Positions 15,124 to 22,689 of a stretch of 52,445 bases of DNA are shown here, piece by piece. A program made the position numbers and the translations under genes. Position 1 is the stretch's first letter; each line of letters opens with the position of its first letter. The DNA comes from Candidatus Omnitrophota bacterium (GTDB taxonomy: Bacteria; Omnitrophota; Gorgyraeia; Gygaellales; Profunditerraquicolaceae). Location of the stretch: the NCBI GenBank assembly GCA_018895075.1, contig JAHIOW010000042.1, positions 1-52,445 on the forward strand, given 5' to 3'. The notes below the pieces were generated by a model. It had not been told where the DNA came from. It ran no database searches and saw nothing but the letters and a program-made list of their open reading frames with translations.

Positions 15124-15194
15124 CTGGGACGTCTGGACTCGAACCAGAATAGCGAGACCCAAATTCTCGTGTCCTACCATTGGACGACATCCCA
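15124..15194 (-). tRNA. tRNA-Gln (anticodon TTG)
   Basis: A cloverleaf of 71 nt on the minus strand: acceptor TGGGATG/CGTCCCA (one T-G pair), D arm GTCC/GGAC, anticodon stem CGAGA/TCTCG with loop ATTTGGG (anticodon TTG), T arm TCTGG/CCAGA with loop TTCGAGT, discriminator G as expected for glutamine. It is wedged between spoVG and glmU in the same direction, so its excision probably cuts the polycistronic transcript. Confidence 0.95.
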
Positions 15195-15216
15195 AGATTT
15201 AATTTTCTTATTAAGA

Positions 15217-15621
15217 CTAAATACCAGGGCTCACCTGGACTTTGGCTTTCTCTTGTTGATACGCCTCTAAGACTCTTTTCTGTAAATATTCCCTGAAAGA
15301 CTGAGTTATAGGATGGGCAATATCCTTATGTTCTAATTGGGCATTGGTATTGCCTTCCGGTACTCTGACTGCGGAGACAAAAGGCAGCTGTCCTCCGCAT
15401 TGGCTGCAATATTTGCTGCGCGTTTCATTCTTAAAATTACACTTAGAGCAGGTTTGCTTTTTTATCCTCCTGGAAGGCATAGCAATGAATAAACCACTTG
15501 CGCCTTCTATTACTTTTATGTTTCTTACCACAAAGGCATTATCAAAAGTTACCGTTGCATATGCCTTTAATTTTTTATCTGGTGAATCCTTCAAGAACAC
15601 CCTAACCTCGGTTATCTCCAT
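15217..15621 (-). CDS. spoVG: SpoVG-family regulator with an inserted zinc ribbon
   Basis: Residues 1-52 (MEITEVRVFL, NAFVVRNIKVIEG, GLFIAMPSRR) and 98-125 (HKDIAHPITQSFREYLQ) are SpoVG, a small nucleic-acid-binding regulator. Between them, at the point where normal SpoVG has a few residues, sits an extra segment (about 54-97) with CSKC (58-61) and CSQC (72-75), a four-cysteine zinc-ribbon knuckle. A strong Shine-Dalgarno site (AAGGAGG) precedes the ATG. It lies between ispE and tRNA-Gln; linkage of spoVG with ispE and glmU is common in bacteria. Confidence 0.9.
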   Translation of the reverse strand: MEITEVRVFLKDSPDKKLKAYATVTFDNAFVVRNIKVIEGASGLFIAMPSRRIKKQTCSKCNFKNETRSKYCSQCGGQLPFVSAVRVPEGNTNAQLEHKDIAHPITQSFREYLQKRVLEAYQQEKAKVQVSPGI

Positions 15622-15647
15622 GAAGTTACCTCCTTATTAGCTAACCC

Positions 15648-16586
15648 TTAAGAAGTTTGTGTTACAAAGACCTGCGCTGATGTATCTTGCTTTTTAAGTT
15701 CTTCTTTAAGCTGCCTATATAAATATAGCGCCTCCTTTCTTGAAGGGACAATTCCAAAAACTGCCGGGCCACTTCCGGACATCAAGATTGATTTCAGGCC
15801 TAGATGGAGAAACTTTTCTTTGATCCGACCAACCTCAGGATATAACTTACTGGTAACCTGCTCTAAACTATTAAAGAGAACCTTCCCTATCAAGGTAAAG
15901 TCTCCCTTTCTCAATGCTAAATTTAGTATTTTAACACCATATTTTGTTCTTGTCAACCCCGTTAGATGGCCACTTTTTAGCGTACCACGACGCCTATCTA
16001 ACGGGGTCAACTTTGGCTTAAGGCTGTCCCATACTTTATAAATCCGCTCAGTGGCAACTTTCTTTTTAGGTATAACTAAGATATGCCAAAACTTCAGGTG
16101 ATTAAGGAGTCTTAATGGCCTTATCTTATCGCCGCGGCCCCTACCCTCTGCAAATGGGATATTATAGATAAAAAAAGGCACGTCGCTTCCTATCTTTCTG
16201 GCAAAGGCCACCAATTTATCCTGAGTAAGATTCAATCTCCAAAGTTTATTCAAACCCCTAAGTACAGCTGCGGCATTGCTTGAGCCGCCGCCTAAACCCG
16301 CGGCCACAGGGATACGTTTTATTATCCTAATATCCACGCCTCTATTAATCTTAGAACTGCTCTGTAATAATTTAGCAGCTCGGCAAGCAAGGTTTTTTGA
16401 ACTATCCTTGGGGATACCGGGTGAGCTGCAAATGACATTTATCTTTTTATCTTGGCGGGCTCTTAGGGTTATCTTATCGCGGAGGTTAATTCTTTCAAAA
16501 ATAGTCTTTATACTGTGGTATCTATCCTTGCGTTTGCTGAGGACTTCTAGATACAGGTTTAATTTTGCGTAAGAATTAATGACCAA
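15648..16586 (-). CDS. ispE: 4-diphosphocytidyl-2-C-methyl-D-erythritol kinase IspE, with a palindromic in-frame insert
   Basis: A GHMP kinase of the MEP isoprenoid pathway: YAKLNLYLEVL at the start, ATP loop VAAGLGGGSSNAAA, and MSGSGPAVFGI near the end. At 312 aa it is longer than the usual 280-290. The excess coincides with a roughly 20-residue segment (TPLDRRRGTLKSGHLTGLT) encoded by an imperfect palindrome at 15955-16011, apparently an in-frame insertion. It lies 7 nt after the transketolase C subunit. Confidence 0.93.
   Translation of the reverse strand: MVINSYAKLNLYLEVLSKRKDRYHSIKTIFERINLRDKITLRARQDKKINVICSSPGIPKDSSKNLACRAAKLLQSSSKINRGVDIRIIKRIPVAAGLGGGSSNAAAVLRGLNKLWRLNLTQDKLVAFARKIGSDVPFFIYNIPFAEGRGRGDKIRPLRLLNHLKFWHILVIPKKKVATERIYKVWDSLKPKLTPLDRRRGTLKSGHLTGLTRTKYGVKILNLALRKGDFTLIGKVLFNSLEQVTSKLYPEVGRIKEKFLHLGLKSILMSGSGPAVFGIVPSRKEALYLYRQLKEELKKQDTSAQVFVTQTS
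15955..16011. repeat. Palindromic element inserted in frame in ispE
   Basis: Arms CCCCGTTAGATGGC (15957-15970) and GCC-T-ATCTAACGGGG (15992-16006) form a 14-bp stem with a single bulge, with a 21-nt centre. The element is read through in frame and adds residues that IspE relatives lack. This resembles the protein-coding palindromic elements known in Rickettsia. No second copy is visible in this window. Confidence 0.7.
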
Positions 16587-16593
16587 TTTATTT

Positions 16594-17529
16594 CTATCTT
16601 CGCACGATAATCGTCAAGGCTGCCTTTTCTATATCTGCGCTGGTGAGGTTATATTCTTTTAAAAGCTCAGCCGATTCTCCTGACTGCCCAAACCTATTTC
16701 TTATGCCTATGCGCAGGACTTTGGTGGGATAATTCTCTGCTACTATCTCATCAATACTTGATGCCAGGCCGCCTATGACTGTATGCTCCTCGCAAACGAT
16801 GAGGCCGCCGGTAGAACGTGCCTGTCTTAAAACCATATCCCTGTCTAAGGGGTTAATGGTATGCAGATTAACCACGCCTGCCTTGATACCTTTTTTAAGA
16901 AGATTTCCTGCCGCCTCTAACGCTGCATCTACCATAATCCCACAGGCAATAATAGCAAGGTCCTTACCCTCCCTTAAAACCTGTGCCTTGCCTAATTCGA
17001 ATTTACCTTTATTTTCTATATTGGGCACTTTCGATCTTCCCAGGCGTATATAAAACGGGCCGTCAGTATTTGCTGCGGCTATTACCGCTTCCCCTGTCTG
17101 GCCAGCGTCGCAAGGAACGATTATCTTCATATTCGGAATTACCCGCATCAGCGCGATATCTTCCAGGGCCTGATGACTGGCGCCATCCGGGCCTACGGTG
17201 ACACCGGCATGGGTGGCAACTATCTTAACATTAAAATTATTGTAGGCAACGCTGTTTCTTATCTGGTCCCACGTCCTGCCAGTAGCAAACATGGCAAAGG
17301 TAGAAACAAATACAATCTTACCGCAGCTGGCAAGCCCTGAGGCAGTGGCCAGCATATTCTGTTCAGCCACGCCAAAATTAAAAAATCTTTCTGGGAACTC
17401 CTTGGCAAACAGGGCTGTACGTGTAGAATTAGACAAATCTGCATCCAATGCCACTATATCTTTATTTTGTCTGCCTAATTCTACCAGCGTCTTACCGTAT
17501 ATGTCACGTTGATATAGCATCTCAACCAT
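16594..17529 (-). CDS. Transketolase, C-terminal subunit
   Basis: Contains the pyrimidine-binding domain (about 1-165, with FNFGVAEQNMLATASGLA) and the C-terminal domain (about 185-311, with EEHTVIGGLAS) of transketolase. It pairs with the N-terminal subunit encoded 5 nt upstream. Together they form the split transketolase found in archaea and many anaerobes, interconverting pentose and hexose phosphates. A second in-frame ATG lies three codons in (MLYQRDIYGK); either could start. DXS is an alternative reading, but the split and small size favour transketolase. Confidence 0.92.
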   Translation of the reverse strand: MVEMLYQRDIYGKTLVELGRQNKDIVALDADLSNSTRTALFAKEFPERFFNFGVAEQNMLATASGLASCGKIVFVSTFAMFATGRTWDQIRNSVAYNNFNVKIVATHAGVTVGPDGASHQALEDIALMRVIPNMKIIVPCDAGQTGEAVIAAANTDGPFYIRLGRSKVPNIENKGKFELGKAQVLREGKDLAIIACGIMVDAALEAAGNLLKKGIKAGVVNLHTINPLDRDMVLRQARSTGGLIVCEEHTVIGGLASSIDEIVAENYPTKVLRIGIRNRFGQSGESAELLKEYNLTSADIEKAALTIIVRR

Positions 17530-17534
17530 ATTCG

Positions 17535-18371
17535 TTATTCTAACTCCTTTAATGCTCTCTCCGCCTCTTCTTTGGTCGGTGCCCGTCCATGAAAATCCAC
17601 AACATTCTCCATAAAAGAAACGCCCTTACCTTTTATAGTGTGGGCAATAATTATACAGGGTTTGGCCTTTATTGTCCTGGCCTCCTGATAAGCAGACAGG
17701 ATTTCCTTTATATTGTGTCCGTCTATCTCTATAGCATGCCAACCAAATGCCTGCCACTTAGCCAATAAGGGCTCTAAATTCATAATATCCTTAGTGGTGC
17801 CGTCGATCTGAAAACCATTATAATCTAATATGGCGCACAGATTATCACATTTATAATGGCTGGCTGCCATAGCTGCCTCCCAGATATTGCCTTCCTGGAT
17901 TTCGCCGTCACCTAAGAGCACATATACGCGGTAATCTTTTTTGTCAATTTTGGCTGCCAGGCCCATCCCTAAGGCCACAGATAAACCTTGTCCTAATGAA
18001 CCGCTGGCTACATCTACACCCGGCGTACGCCTATCAGGATGACCCTGGAGAAGCGAACCTAATCTTCTTAATGACCACAGGTGTTCTACAGGAAAATATC
18101 CGCTTTCTGCCAATACCGCATACCACAAAGGGCAACAATGGCCCTTGGACATATGGAATCTATCTCTATCCGGCCAGAGGGGATCGCCAGGATTATATCT
18201 CAATAACGCTTCTGCCGTCGCTAAATTGCCAAAATAAAGGCAGGTAATTAAATCCGCGGCAGAAAGACTTCCTCCCGGGTGGCCTGAGCCTGCCTGAGCA
18301 AGCATCTGGATGATAAGCCGCCTGATTTGTTTTGCCTTCTCTTCTAATTTCTTAATCTGGACTTCAATCAT
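17535..18371 (-). CDS. Transketolase, N-terminal (thiamine diphosphate-binding) subunit
   Basis: Shows the motifs of the PP domain: GSGHPGGSLSAADL, HMSKGHCCPLWYAVLAE, GSLGQGLSVALG, and the thiamine diphosphate/Mg site GDGEIQEGNIWEA. Length 278 aa is right for the split subunit. Its ATG overlaps the TPR gene stop by 4 nt (ATGA). Confidence 0.93.
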   Translation of the reverse strand: MIEVQIKKLEEKAKQIRRLIIQMLAQAGSGHPGGSLSAADLITCLYFGNLATAEALLRYNPGDPLWPDRDRFHMSKGHCCPLWYAVLAESGYFPVEHLWSLRRLGSLLQGHPDRRTPGVDVASGSLGQGLSVALGMGLAAKIDKKDYRVYVLLGDGEIQEGNIWEAAMAASHYKCDNLCAILDYNGFQIDGTTKDIMNLEPLLAKWQAFGWHAIEIDGHNIKEILSAYQEARTIKAKPCIIIAHTIKGKGVSFMENVVDFHGRAPTKEEAERALKELE

Positions 18372-19336
18372 TGCAATTTATTTAATTTTTCCTTAACGCC
18401 GTCTTGCCCAGAATCTAATTCCAGGGAACTCTGCCAACTTGCCTTTGCCTTCGTAAAATCTCCTACCTTAAAATAAACATCGCCTAAATGATCCTGGATA
18501 ACCGGATCTTGTAATAGCGCATTTGCTCTCTCTAACTGTTCTATGGCTTCATTAAATTTACCCTGCTTAAAATAGAGCCAACCCAGGCTATCCACATAAG
18601 CGCCATTATCAGGTTCTATCTGGAGGGCTTTTTTGATCATAATCTCTGCCTGCTCTAAATTTTTATTTTCTTGCGCATAGAGGTATCCTAAATAATTTAG
18701 AGCCTGGTGATAATCAGGTTGTAACTCCAGGACCATCTTTAACTCTTCTTCTGCCTTCTGTTTATTTTTTAATTCATCGTAGATATTGCCTAAATAAAAA
18801 TGCGCCTCCACATCAAGGGGGGACAGTTCCAGTATTAACCGGTATATATTCTCTGCGGATTCTAACTTTTTCTGCTGCAGATAAATCATACCTAAACTTT
18901 TATAAATGTCTGTGTTTTCAGGCTGGGCCTTGGAGGCGTTCATAAGCGCGGCTTCATATTCACGGTTTGCCTCTTCGACTTTGTTTTGTGAAGAATAAAG
19001 GAGTGCTAATATTGCATGCGGCTCTACTGCTTCCGGGTCAAATTTTATGGCAAGATTTAATTCTTCAATTGCCTTTACAAGCTGGTTAATCTTTATAAAA
19101 CTAGAAGCTAAGTTTAAATGAATAACTGAATTTTTATAATCTGCTTTTAAGGCCTGTTGATATTCCCCGATAGCCTTATCTATGTCGCCGAGCTCATCGT
19201 ACATCTCTGCCATGATATAATGGCTTAAGGCGACTGATGATCTCTTATCGAAAGTAAGGGCTTCTGTATTTATTAACAGGCATAGCGCCAGACAAAAAAA
19301 TAGCCATCCCCCTGCTCTTTTAAAATTATAAAACAT
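18368..19336 (-). CDS. Secreted or membrane-anchored TPR-repeat protein
   Basis: An N-terminal hydrophobic signal (GGWLFFCLALCLLINTEAL) precedes about seven tetratricopeptide repeats with typical positions (for example AIGEYQQALKADYKNSVIHLNLA and LDVEAHFYLGNIYDELKNKQKAEEEL) over residues 38-315. TPR arrays mediate protein contacts; in this position a periplasmic assembly or envelope role is plausible but unproven. The cysteine in the signal (LALC) might permit lipidation, though no clear lipobox is seen. It starts 27 nt after the bS22-like gene. Confidence 0.88.
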   Translation of the reverse strand: MFYNFKRAGGWLFFCLALCLLINTEALTFDKRSSVALSHYIMAEMYDELGDIDKAIGEYQQALKADYKNSVIHLNLASSFIKINQLVKAIEELNLAIKFDPEAVEPHAILALLYSSQNKVEEANREYEAALMNASKAQPENTDIYKSLGMIYLQQKKLESAENIYRLILELSPLDVEAHFYLGNIYDELKNKQKAEEELKMVLELQPDYHQALNYLGYLYAQENKNLEQAEIMIKKALQIEPDNGAYVDSLGWLYFKQGKFNEAIEQLERANALLQDPVIQDHLGDVYFKVGDFTKAKASWQSSLELDSGQDGVKEKLNKLQ

Positions 19337-19363
19337 TATAGGTTAAACTGCGATTGGTAGGTT

Positions 19364-19465
19364 TTAACCCCAATCCCTCTTCTTCAGATGGCGGAAACGA
19401 CGGCGCATCTTCTTTCTCTTGTGGGTCTTTATCTTCCTTTTTTTTCTCTTTCTGCCGCAAGGCAT
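19364..19465 (-). CDS. bS22-like / AURKAIP1-COX24-domain ribosomal miniprotein (33 aa)
   Basis: The 33-codon frame starts MPCGRKRKKRKI and continues THKRKKMRRRFRHLKKRDWG, a highly basic pattern shared with the AURKAIP1/COX24-domain family, which in Bacteroidetes and mitochondria is a small-subunit ribosomal component. A good Shine-Dalgarno site (AAAAGGAG) precedes the ATG. It fills the gap between hisG and the TPR gene and is easily missed because of its size. The family assignment is from recall of the motif, with no alignment run. Confidence 0.8.
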   Translation of the reverse strand: MPCGRKRKKRKIKTHKRKKMRRRFRHLKKRDWG

Positions 19466-19479
19466 ATCCTTCGCTCCTT

Positions 19480-20364
19480 TTAATATATTACCTTATTCAA
19501 CGGGTATTCGATAATCCCTTCCGCGCCTGCTTTTTTTAATTCCGGAATTAATATACGTACGACCTTTTCATCAATTATTGTCTCAATGGCAAACCAGCCT
19601 TCTTGCGAGAGGCCGGAGATAGTAGGATTTTTTAACGCCGGCAGGAGAGCGATTACCTTTTTAAGGTCTGTCTTTCTAGCGTTCATTTTTAGGCCTACCT
19701 TTTCTTCTGCAGCTATGGCGCCTTTCAATAAAACTACTATTTGCTCCATCTTGCTTTTCTTCCAGCTATCTTTATAGGCGCCTTTATTGGCGATAAACTG
19801 GGTGGTGGATTCAAGAATAGTGGCGATCTCCTGTAATTTATTTTCCCTCAGGCTGCTTCCGGTCTCGGTTAATTCTACAATAGCATCCACCAACCCGGAC
19901 CTTACTTTCACTTCGGTAGCCCCCCAGCTGAATTCTATCTCTGCCTTTACCTTATTTTTATTAAAGTATTCCTTGGTTACATTTACTAACTCCGTAGCCA
20001 CACGCCTGCCTTCCAGGTCTTTAATTGACCTAAGGCCAGAGCCTTCAGGCACTGCCAAGACCCATCTTACCTTATTTAAACTTTGCTTGGAATAAACTAA
20101 ATCCGTAATCTTTACCACATCAGATTTATTTTCCAGTATCCAGTCATTGCCGGTAATGCCGCAATCTAAAGCGCCATCCTGGACATACCTGGACATCTCC
20201 TGGGAACGCAATAGTACCGGTTGTATCTGGGGATCATCAATTGCCGGGAAATATGAACGCTGGGAAGGCAGGGAAAGATTAAAACCTGCCTTCTTAAACA
20301 TCTTAAAGGTCGCCTCTTGAAGGCTCCCTTTAGGTAGACCTAATTTTAAAATTTGATTTTTCAT
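19480..20364 (-). CDS. hisG: ATP phosphoribosyltransferase HisG (long form)
   Basis: MKNQILKLGLPKGSLQEAT opens the catalytic domains; DCGITGNDWI and the PRPP-binding region VDAIVELTETGSSLREN follow, then a C-terminal ACT-like regulatory domain (about 210-294) seen in the long, feedback-regulated form. It catalyses the first step of histidine synthesis, using PRPP from Prs. No other his gene is in the window. It has its own promoter (20405-20433) and Shine-Dalgarno site (AAAGGAT). Confidence 0.95.
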   Translation of the reverse strand: MKNQILKLGLPKGSLQEATFKMFKKAGFNLSLPSQRSYFPAIDDPQIQPVLLRSQEMSRYVQDGALDCGITGNDWILENKSDVVKITDLVYSKQSLNKVRWVLAVPEGSGLRSIKDLEGRRVATELVNVTKEYFNKNKVKAEIEFSWGATEVKVRSGLVDAIVELTETGSSLRENKLQEIATILESTTQFIANKGAYKDSWKKSKMEQIVVLLKGAIAAEEKVGLKMNARKTDLKKVIALLPALKNPTISGLSQEGWFAIETIIDEKVVRILIPELKKAGAEGIIEYPLNKVIY

Positions 20365-20404
20365 TTTTAATATCCTTTAATTGGCCTTTCGCCACAATCT
20401 GTTT

Positions 20405-20433
20405 ATTATACAAATTTAATCATGCTTTGTAAA
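20405..20433 (-). promoter_or_regulatory. Sigma70-type promoter for hisG and the downstream minus-strand run
   Basis: On the minus strand TTTACA (20433-20428) and TATAAT (20410-20405) are separated by 17 nt. The expected start is near 20398, giving a leader of about 34 nt with AAAGGAT before the ATG. It is back to back with the plus-strand promoter at 20442-20469. Confidence 0.75.
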
Positions 20434-20441
20434 GAAAAAAT

Positions 20442-20469
20442 TTGCCATATTTATATTTTCCTATATAAT
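20442..20469 (+). promoter_or_regulatory. Sigma70-type promoter for the PpiD-like gene
   Basis: TTGCCA (20442-20447) and TATAAT (20464-20469) are separated by 16 nt. The predicted start near 20476 falls inside the 27-nt repeat (20473-20499) and downstream of the in-frame TTG at 20471, which argues that translation starts at the ATG at 20558. Confidence 0.7.
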
Positions 20470-20472
20470 ATT

Positions 20473-20499
20473 GGGGACGCTCCCTTTGGTGCCACCCTT
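20473..20499. repeat. 27-nt dispersed repeat, copy 1 (5' leader of the PpiD-like gene)
   Basis: GGGGACGCTCC, four variable bases, then GGTGCCACCCTT. The same 11 and 12 nt flank a different 4-nt centre at 26664-26690. In this copy the repeat lies in the leader between promoter and start codon. Confidence 0.8.
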
Positions 20500-20557
20500 G
20501 GCAATTAGAACCTATTTTATTGCTAAGAGTTACAATGCAACTTATCACTTTAGTTAT

Positions 20558-21997
20558 ATGCTGAGGCAATTACGCGATAAAAAAACTGCAAAAAGGATAT
20601 GGATTTTCCTGGCTATCGTGATTGTACCTGCCTTTGTCCTCTGGGGTTCAGGCAGCCTTATCCGTGGCAGAGAAAAAACAAACCTCGCCGGTAAAATCTT
20701 CGGTAAGAAGGTGTCGTCTTTAGACTATCAGGATGCCCTTATCGCTGTAAAAAATCAAGCCGTTATTCAATTCGGAGATAATTTTTCAGAGGTCCAGAAA
20801 TATCTAAACTTAGAAAACAAGGCCTGGGAAAGACTGGTCTTGCTGAGCGAGGCAAAAAGACGCAGGATAAAAATAGATAACCGGGAGGTTGTTTCATTAA
20901 TCCAGAGTTATCCCTTTTTCCAGAAAGATGGCTACTTCAACCAGCAGATATATTCATCAATGCTTGAATATGTCTTCCGCACGCCCGCGCGTGTATTTGA
21001 AGAGCAGGCCCGCCAAAATATAATACTGGCCAGGCTCTACAAAGTACTTACGGATAGCGTAAGCATAAACGAGGAAGAAGTTAAAGAGGCATACCGCAAG
21101 AATAACGAAGAGATAAGCATCTCTTATATACTCAGCCTATATTCTGATTTTACCAAAGACCTAACCCCTTCCCAGGAAGAGATTAAAGGTTATTTCGCCA
21201 GTAACTCATTTAAATTTAAAAAGCCCCTTTCTTTTAATATGGATTACGCATCTCTGGTCTTGGGAGATAATGAAGACCAGGAAGCGATGAAAGATAAAAT
21301 AACAAAAATCTTATTACGTTTAAATAAAAAAGAGGAGTTTGCCGAAGTCGCCAAGGATTTTAACCTCAGCGTAAAAGAAACAGGGCTATTTACCCAAACT
21401 GATCCTATCCCCGGTATTGGTTGGTCGCCAAAAATCTTGAGTTTCATCTCCCAAGTCAAGCCGGGCGAGTTCCTGCCGCCTATATATGTGGATAAAAATT
21501 ATTATATCGCCAGGCTCAAAGAAAGAAAGCCGCCCTACATACCTGATTTTGAAACTATAGAGGATAAAGTAAGAGAAGCTTTTATAAAAGAAGAGGCCCA
21601 AAAATTATCTAAGTTAAAAATAGAAGCTTGCCTTCAAAAATTACAAGAGATATACCAGATAAATCCTAACTCCATAAATTTTGACAAGATAGCCAAGGAA
21701 TATGGCCTGCGCTCAGGCTCTACCGATCTATTTAAATACGGCAGCTATATAGAGGGGATTGGCGCTTCTGATAATTTCTGGTCTGTCGCCATTGGCTTAA
21801 AGCAAGATGAATTTAGCCCAGTTATTGATGTACCTTCCGGCCTTTATATTATTAAGTTACAATCAAAAGTACCCATAGATGAGAAAAAATTCGAAACAGA
21901 AAAGGATGGATTTGCTGAGGAGTTATTATCGCGGAAAAAAGAAGAATATTTTACTAAGTTTCTAGAGGAATTAAAAAGAAAGATTTTGACTTTCTGA
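20558..21997 (+). CDS. PpiD/SurA-like peptidyl-prolyl isomerase, membrane-anchored
   Basis: MLRQLRDKKTAKRIW is followed by one transmembrane helix (IFLAIVIVPAFVLW) and a periplasmic region with a SurA_N-type chaperone domain (about 35-180) and one parvulin-like segment (about 245-335, VKPGEFLPPIYVDKNYYIARL). This is the layout of PpiD, which helps fold exported proteins at the inner membrane. The frame is open back to a TTG at 20471, but that lies upstream of the likely transcription start, so I use the ATG at 20558 (479 aa). It is the only clear plus-strand gene besides the partial one at the edge. It ends 2 nt from the convergent ferredoxin gene, leaving no room for a terminator. Confidence 0.85.
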   Translation: MLRQLRDKKTAKRIWIFLAIVIVPAFVLWGSGSLIRGREKTNLAGKIFGKKVSSLDYQDALIAVKNQAVIQFGDNFSEVQKYLNLENKAWERLVLLSEAKRRRIKIDNREVVSLIQSYPFFQKDGYFNQQIYSSMLEYVFRTPARVFEEQARQNIILARLYKVLTDSVSINEEEVKEAYRKNNEEISISYILSLYSDFTKDLTPSQEEIKGYFASNSFKFKKPLSFNMDYASLVLGDNEDQEAMKDKITKILLRLNKKEEFAEVAKDFNLSVKETGLFTQTDPIPGIGWSPKILSFISQVKPGEFLPPIYVDKNYYIARLKERKPPYIPDFETIEDKVREAFIKEEAQKLSKLKIEACLQKLQEIYQINPNSINFDKIAKEYGLRSGSTDLFKYGSYIEGIGASDNFWSVAIGLKQDEFSPVIDVPSGLYIIKLQSKVPIDEKKFETEKDGFAEELLSRKKEEYFTKFLEELKRKILTF

Positions 21998-21999
21998 TA

Positions 22000-22182
22000 T
22001 TAACTTACCTTAATAGAATTCACCGGGCATTGTTCAGCTACTTCTCCCAGATTATGCTCAGCACAGCTTCCTGATTTAACATGGGCAATACCATCGCCCT
22101 GAATCTCGAATACCTCAGGACATGCCTGTTCGCATAAACCGCAACCCACGCACGTAGAGGCATCTACGCTTACCTTAGGCAT
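22000..22182 (-). CDS. Single-cluster [4Fe-4S] ferredoxin
   Basis: A 60-aa protein with CVGCGLCEQAC and a distant CP motif (EQCPVNSIKV), plus the DGIAHVK segment typical of monocluster ferredoxins. It is a likely electron carrier for the oxidoreductase encoded upstream (22690-25587). A Shine-Dalgarno site (GGAGGG) lies 11 nt after the ferritin-like gene. Confidence 0.92.
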   Translation of the reverse strand: MPKVSVDASTCVGCGLCEQACPEVFEIQGDGIAHVKSGSCAEHNLGEVAEQCPVNSIKVS

Positions 22183-22193
22183 AACTTTCCCTC

Positions 22194-22673
22194 CTATCTT
22201 TCCAATAAATTTTCAAACATCTCTTCATGATTAACTTCTTCGGATAATATGTGCGTTATTAACTGATATGTGACGTGGTCTTTGCCCTGTGTCTTCTTGG
22301 CAATTTTATTATACACTTCAATCGCGCCTGCTTCAGATTCGCTGACTATACGGATTATCCTGTTTATATCTGCCATGTTTTTGGGAGGCATGATATAAGA
22401 GGCGTTGGCATTCTTTTCTAAATCCATAGGATTAGCAGAGGGCAAATCCCCTAATTTGATAATCAGGTCCGCTAATTCCTGCGCATGTTCTAACTCATCC
22501 TTGGCCAGTTTGTTCAATAACCCCTGGATATCCTCATAGGACTTACCGGAAACTGTCTGCGCCATATACCAATAAAGGTAAAATGCTAACCACTCATCCG
22601 CATAGGCCTTATTTAAATCTTTTACCAGGTCCTTTAAGCTTAAATCCACGATAGCCCTTGCCTGTTTTCCCAT
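22194..22673 (-). CDS. Ferritin-like diiron protein
   Basis: A four-helix ferritin-like fold of 159 aa, with putative metal ligands in AYADEWLAFYLY, KDELEHAQEL, SESEAGAIEVY and SEEVNHEEMF (two ExxH motifs). It is closest in style to bacterioferritin/rubrerythrin-type domains without rubredoxin. Iron storage or peroxide defence would suit its place between a ferredoxin and an oxygen-sensitive oxidoreductase. The precise subfamily is unresolved. Confidence 0.82.
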   Translation of the reverse strand: MGKQARAIVDLSLKDLVKDLNKAYADEWLAFYLYWYMAQTVSGKSYEDIQGLLNKLAKDELEHAQELADLIIKLGDLPSANPMDLEKNANASYIMPPKNMADINRIIRIVSESEAGAIEVYNKIAKKTQGKDHVTYQLITHILSEEVNHEEMFENLLER

Positions 22674-22689
22674 ATCTTTCCACCTCCTT

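Noticed and set aside
15113-15190. N-terminal extension of GlmU upstream of the ATG at 15112
   Set aside because: These codons coincide with tRNA-Gln; the family N-terminus begins at the ATG at 15112.
20471-20557. TTG start and 29-residue extension of the PpiD-like protein
   Set aside because: It lies at or before the predicted transcription start, consists largely of a dispersed repeat, and precedes the normal PpiD cytoplasmic tail and membrane helix.
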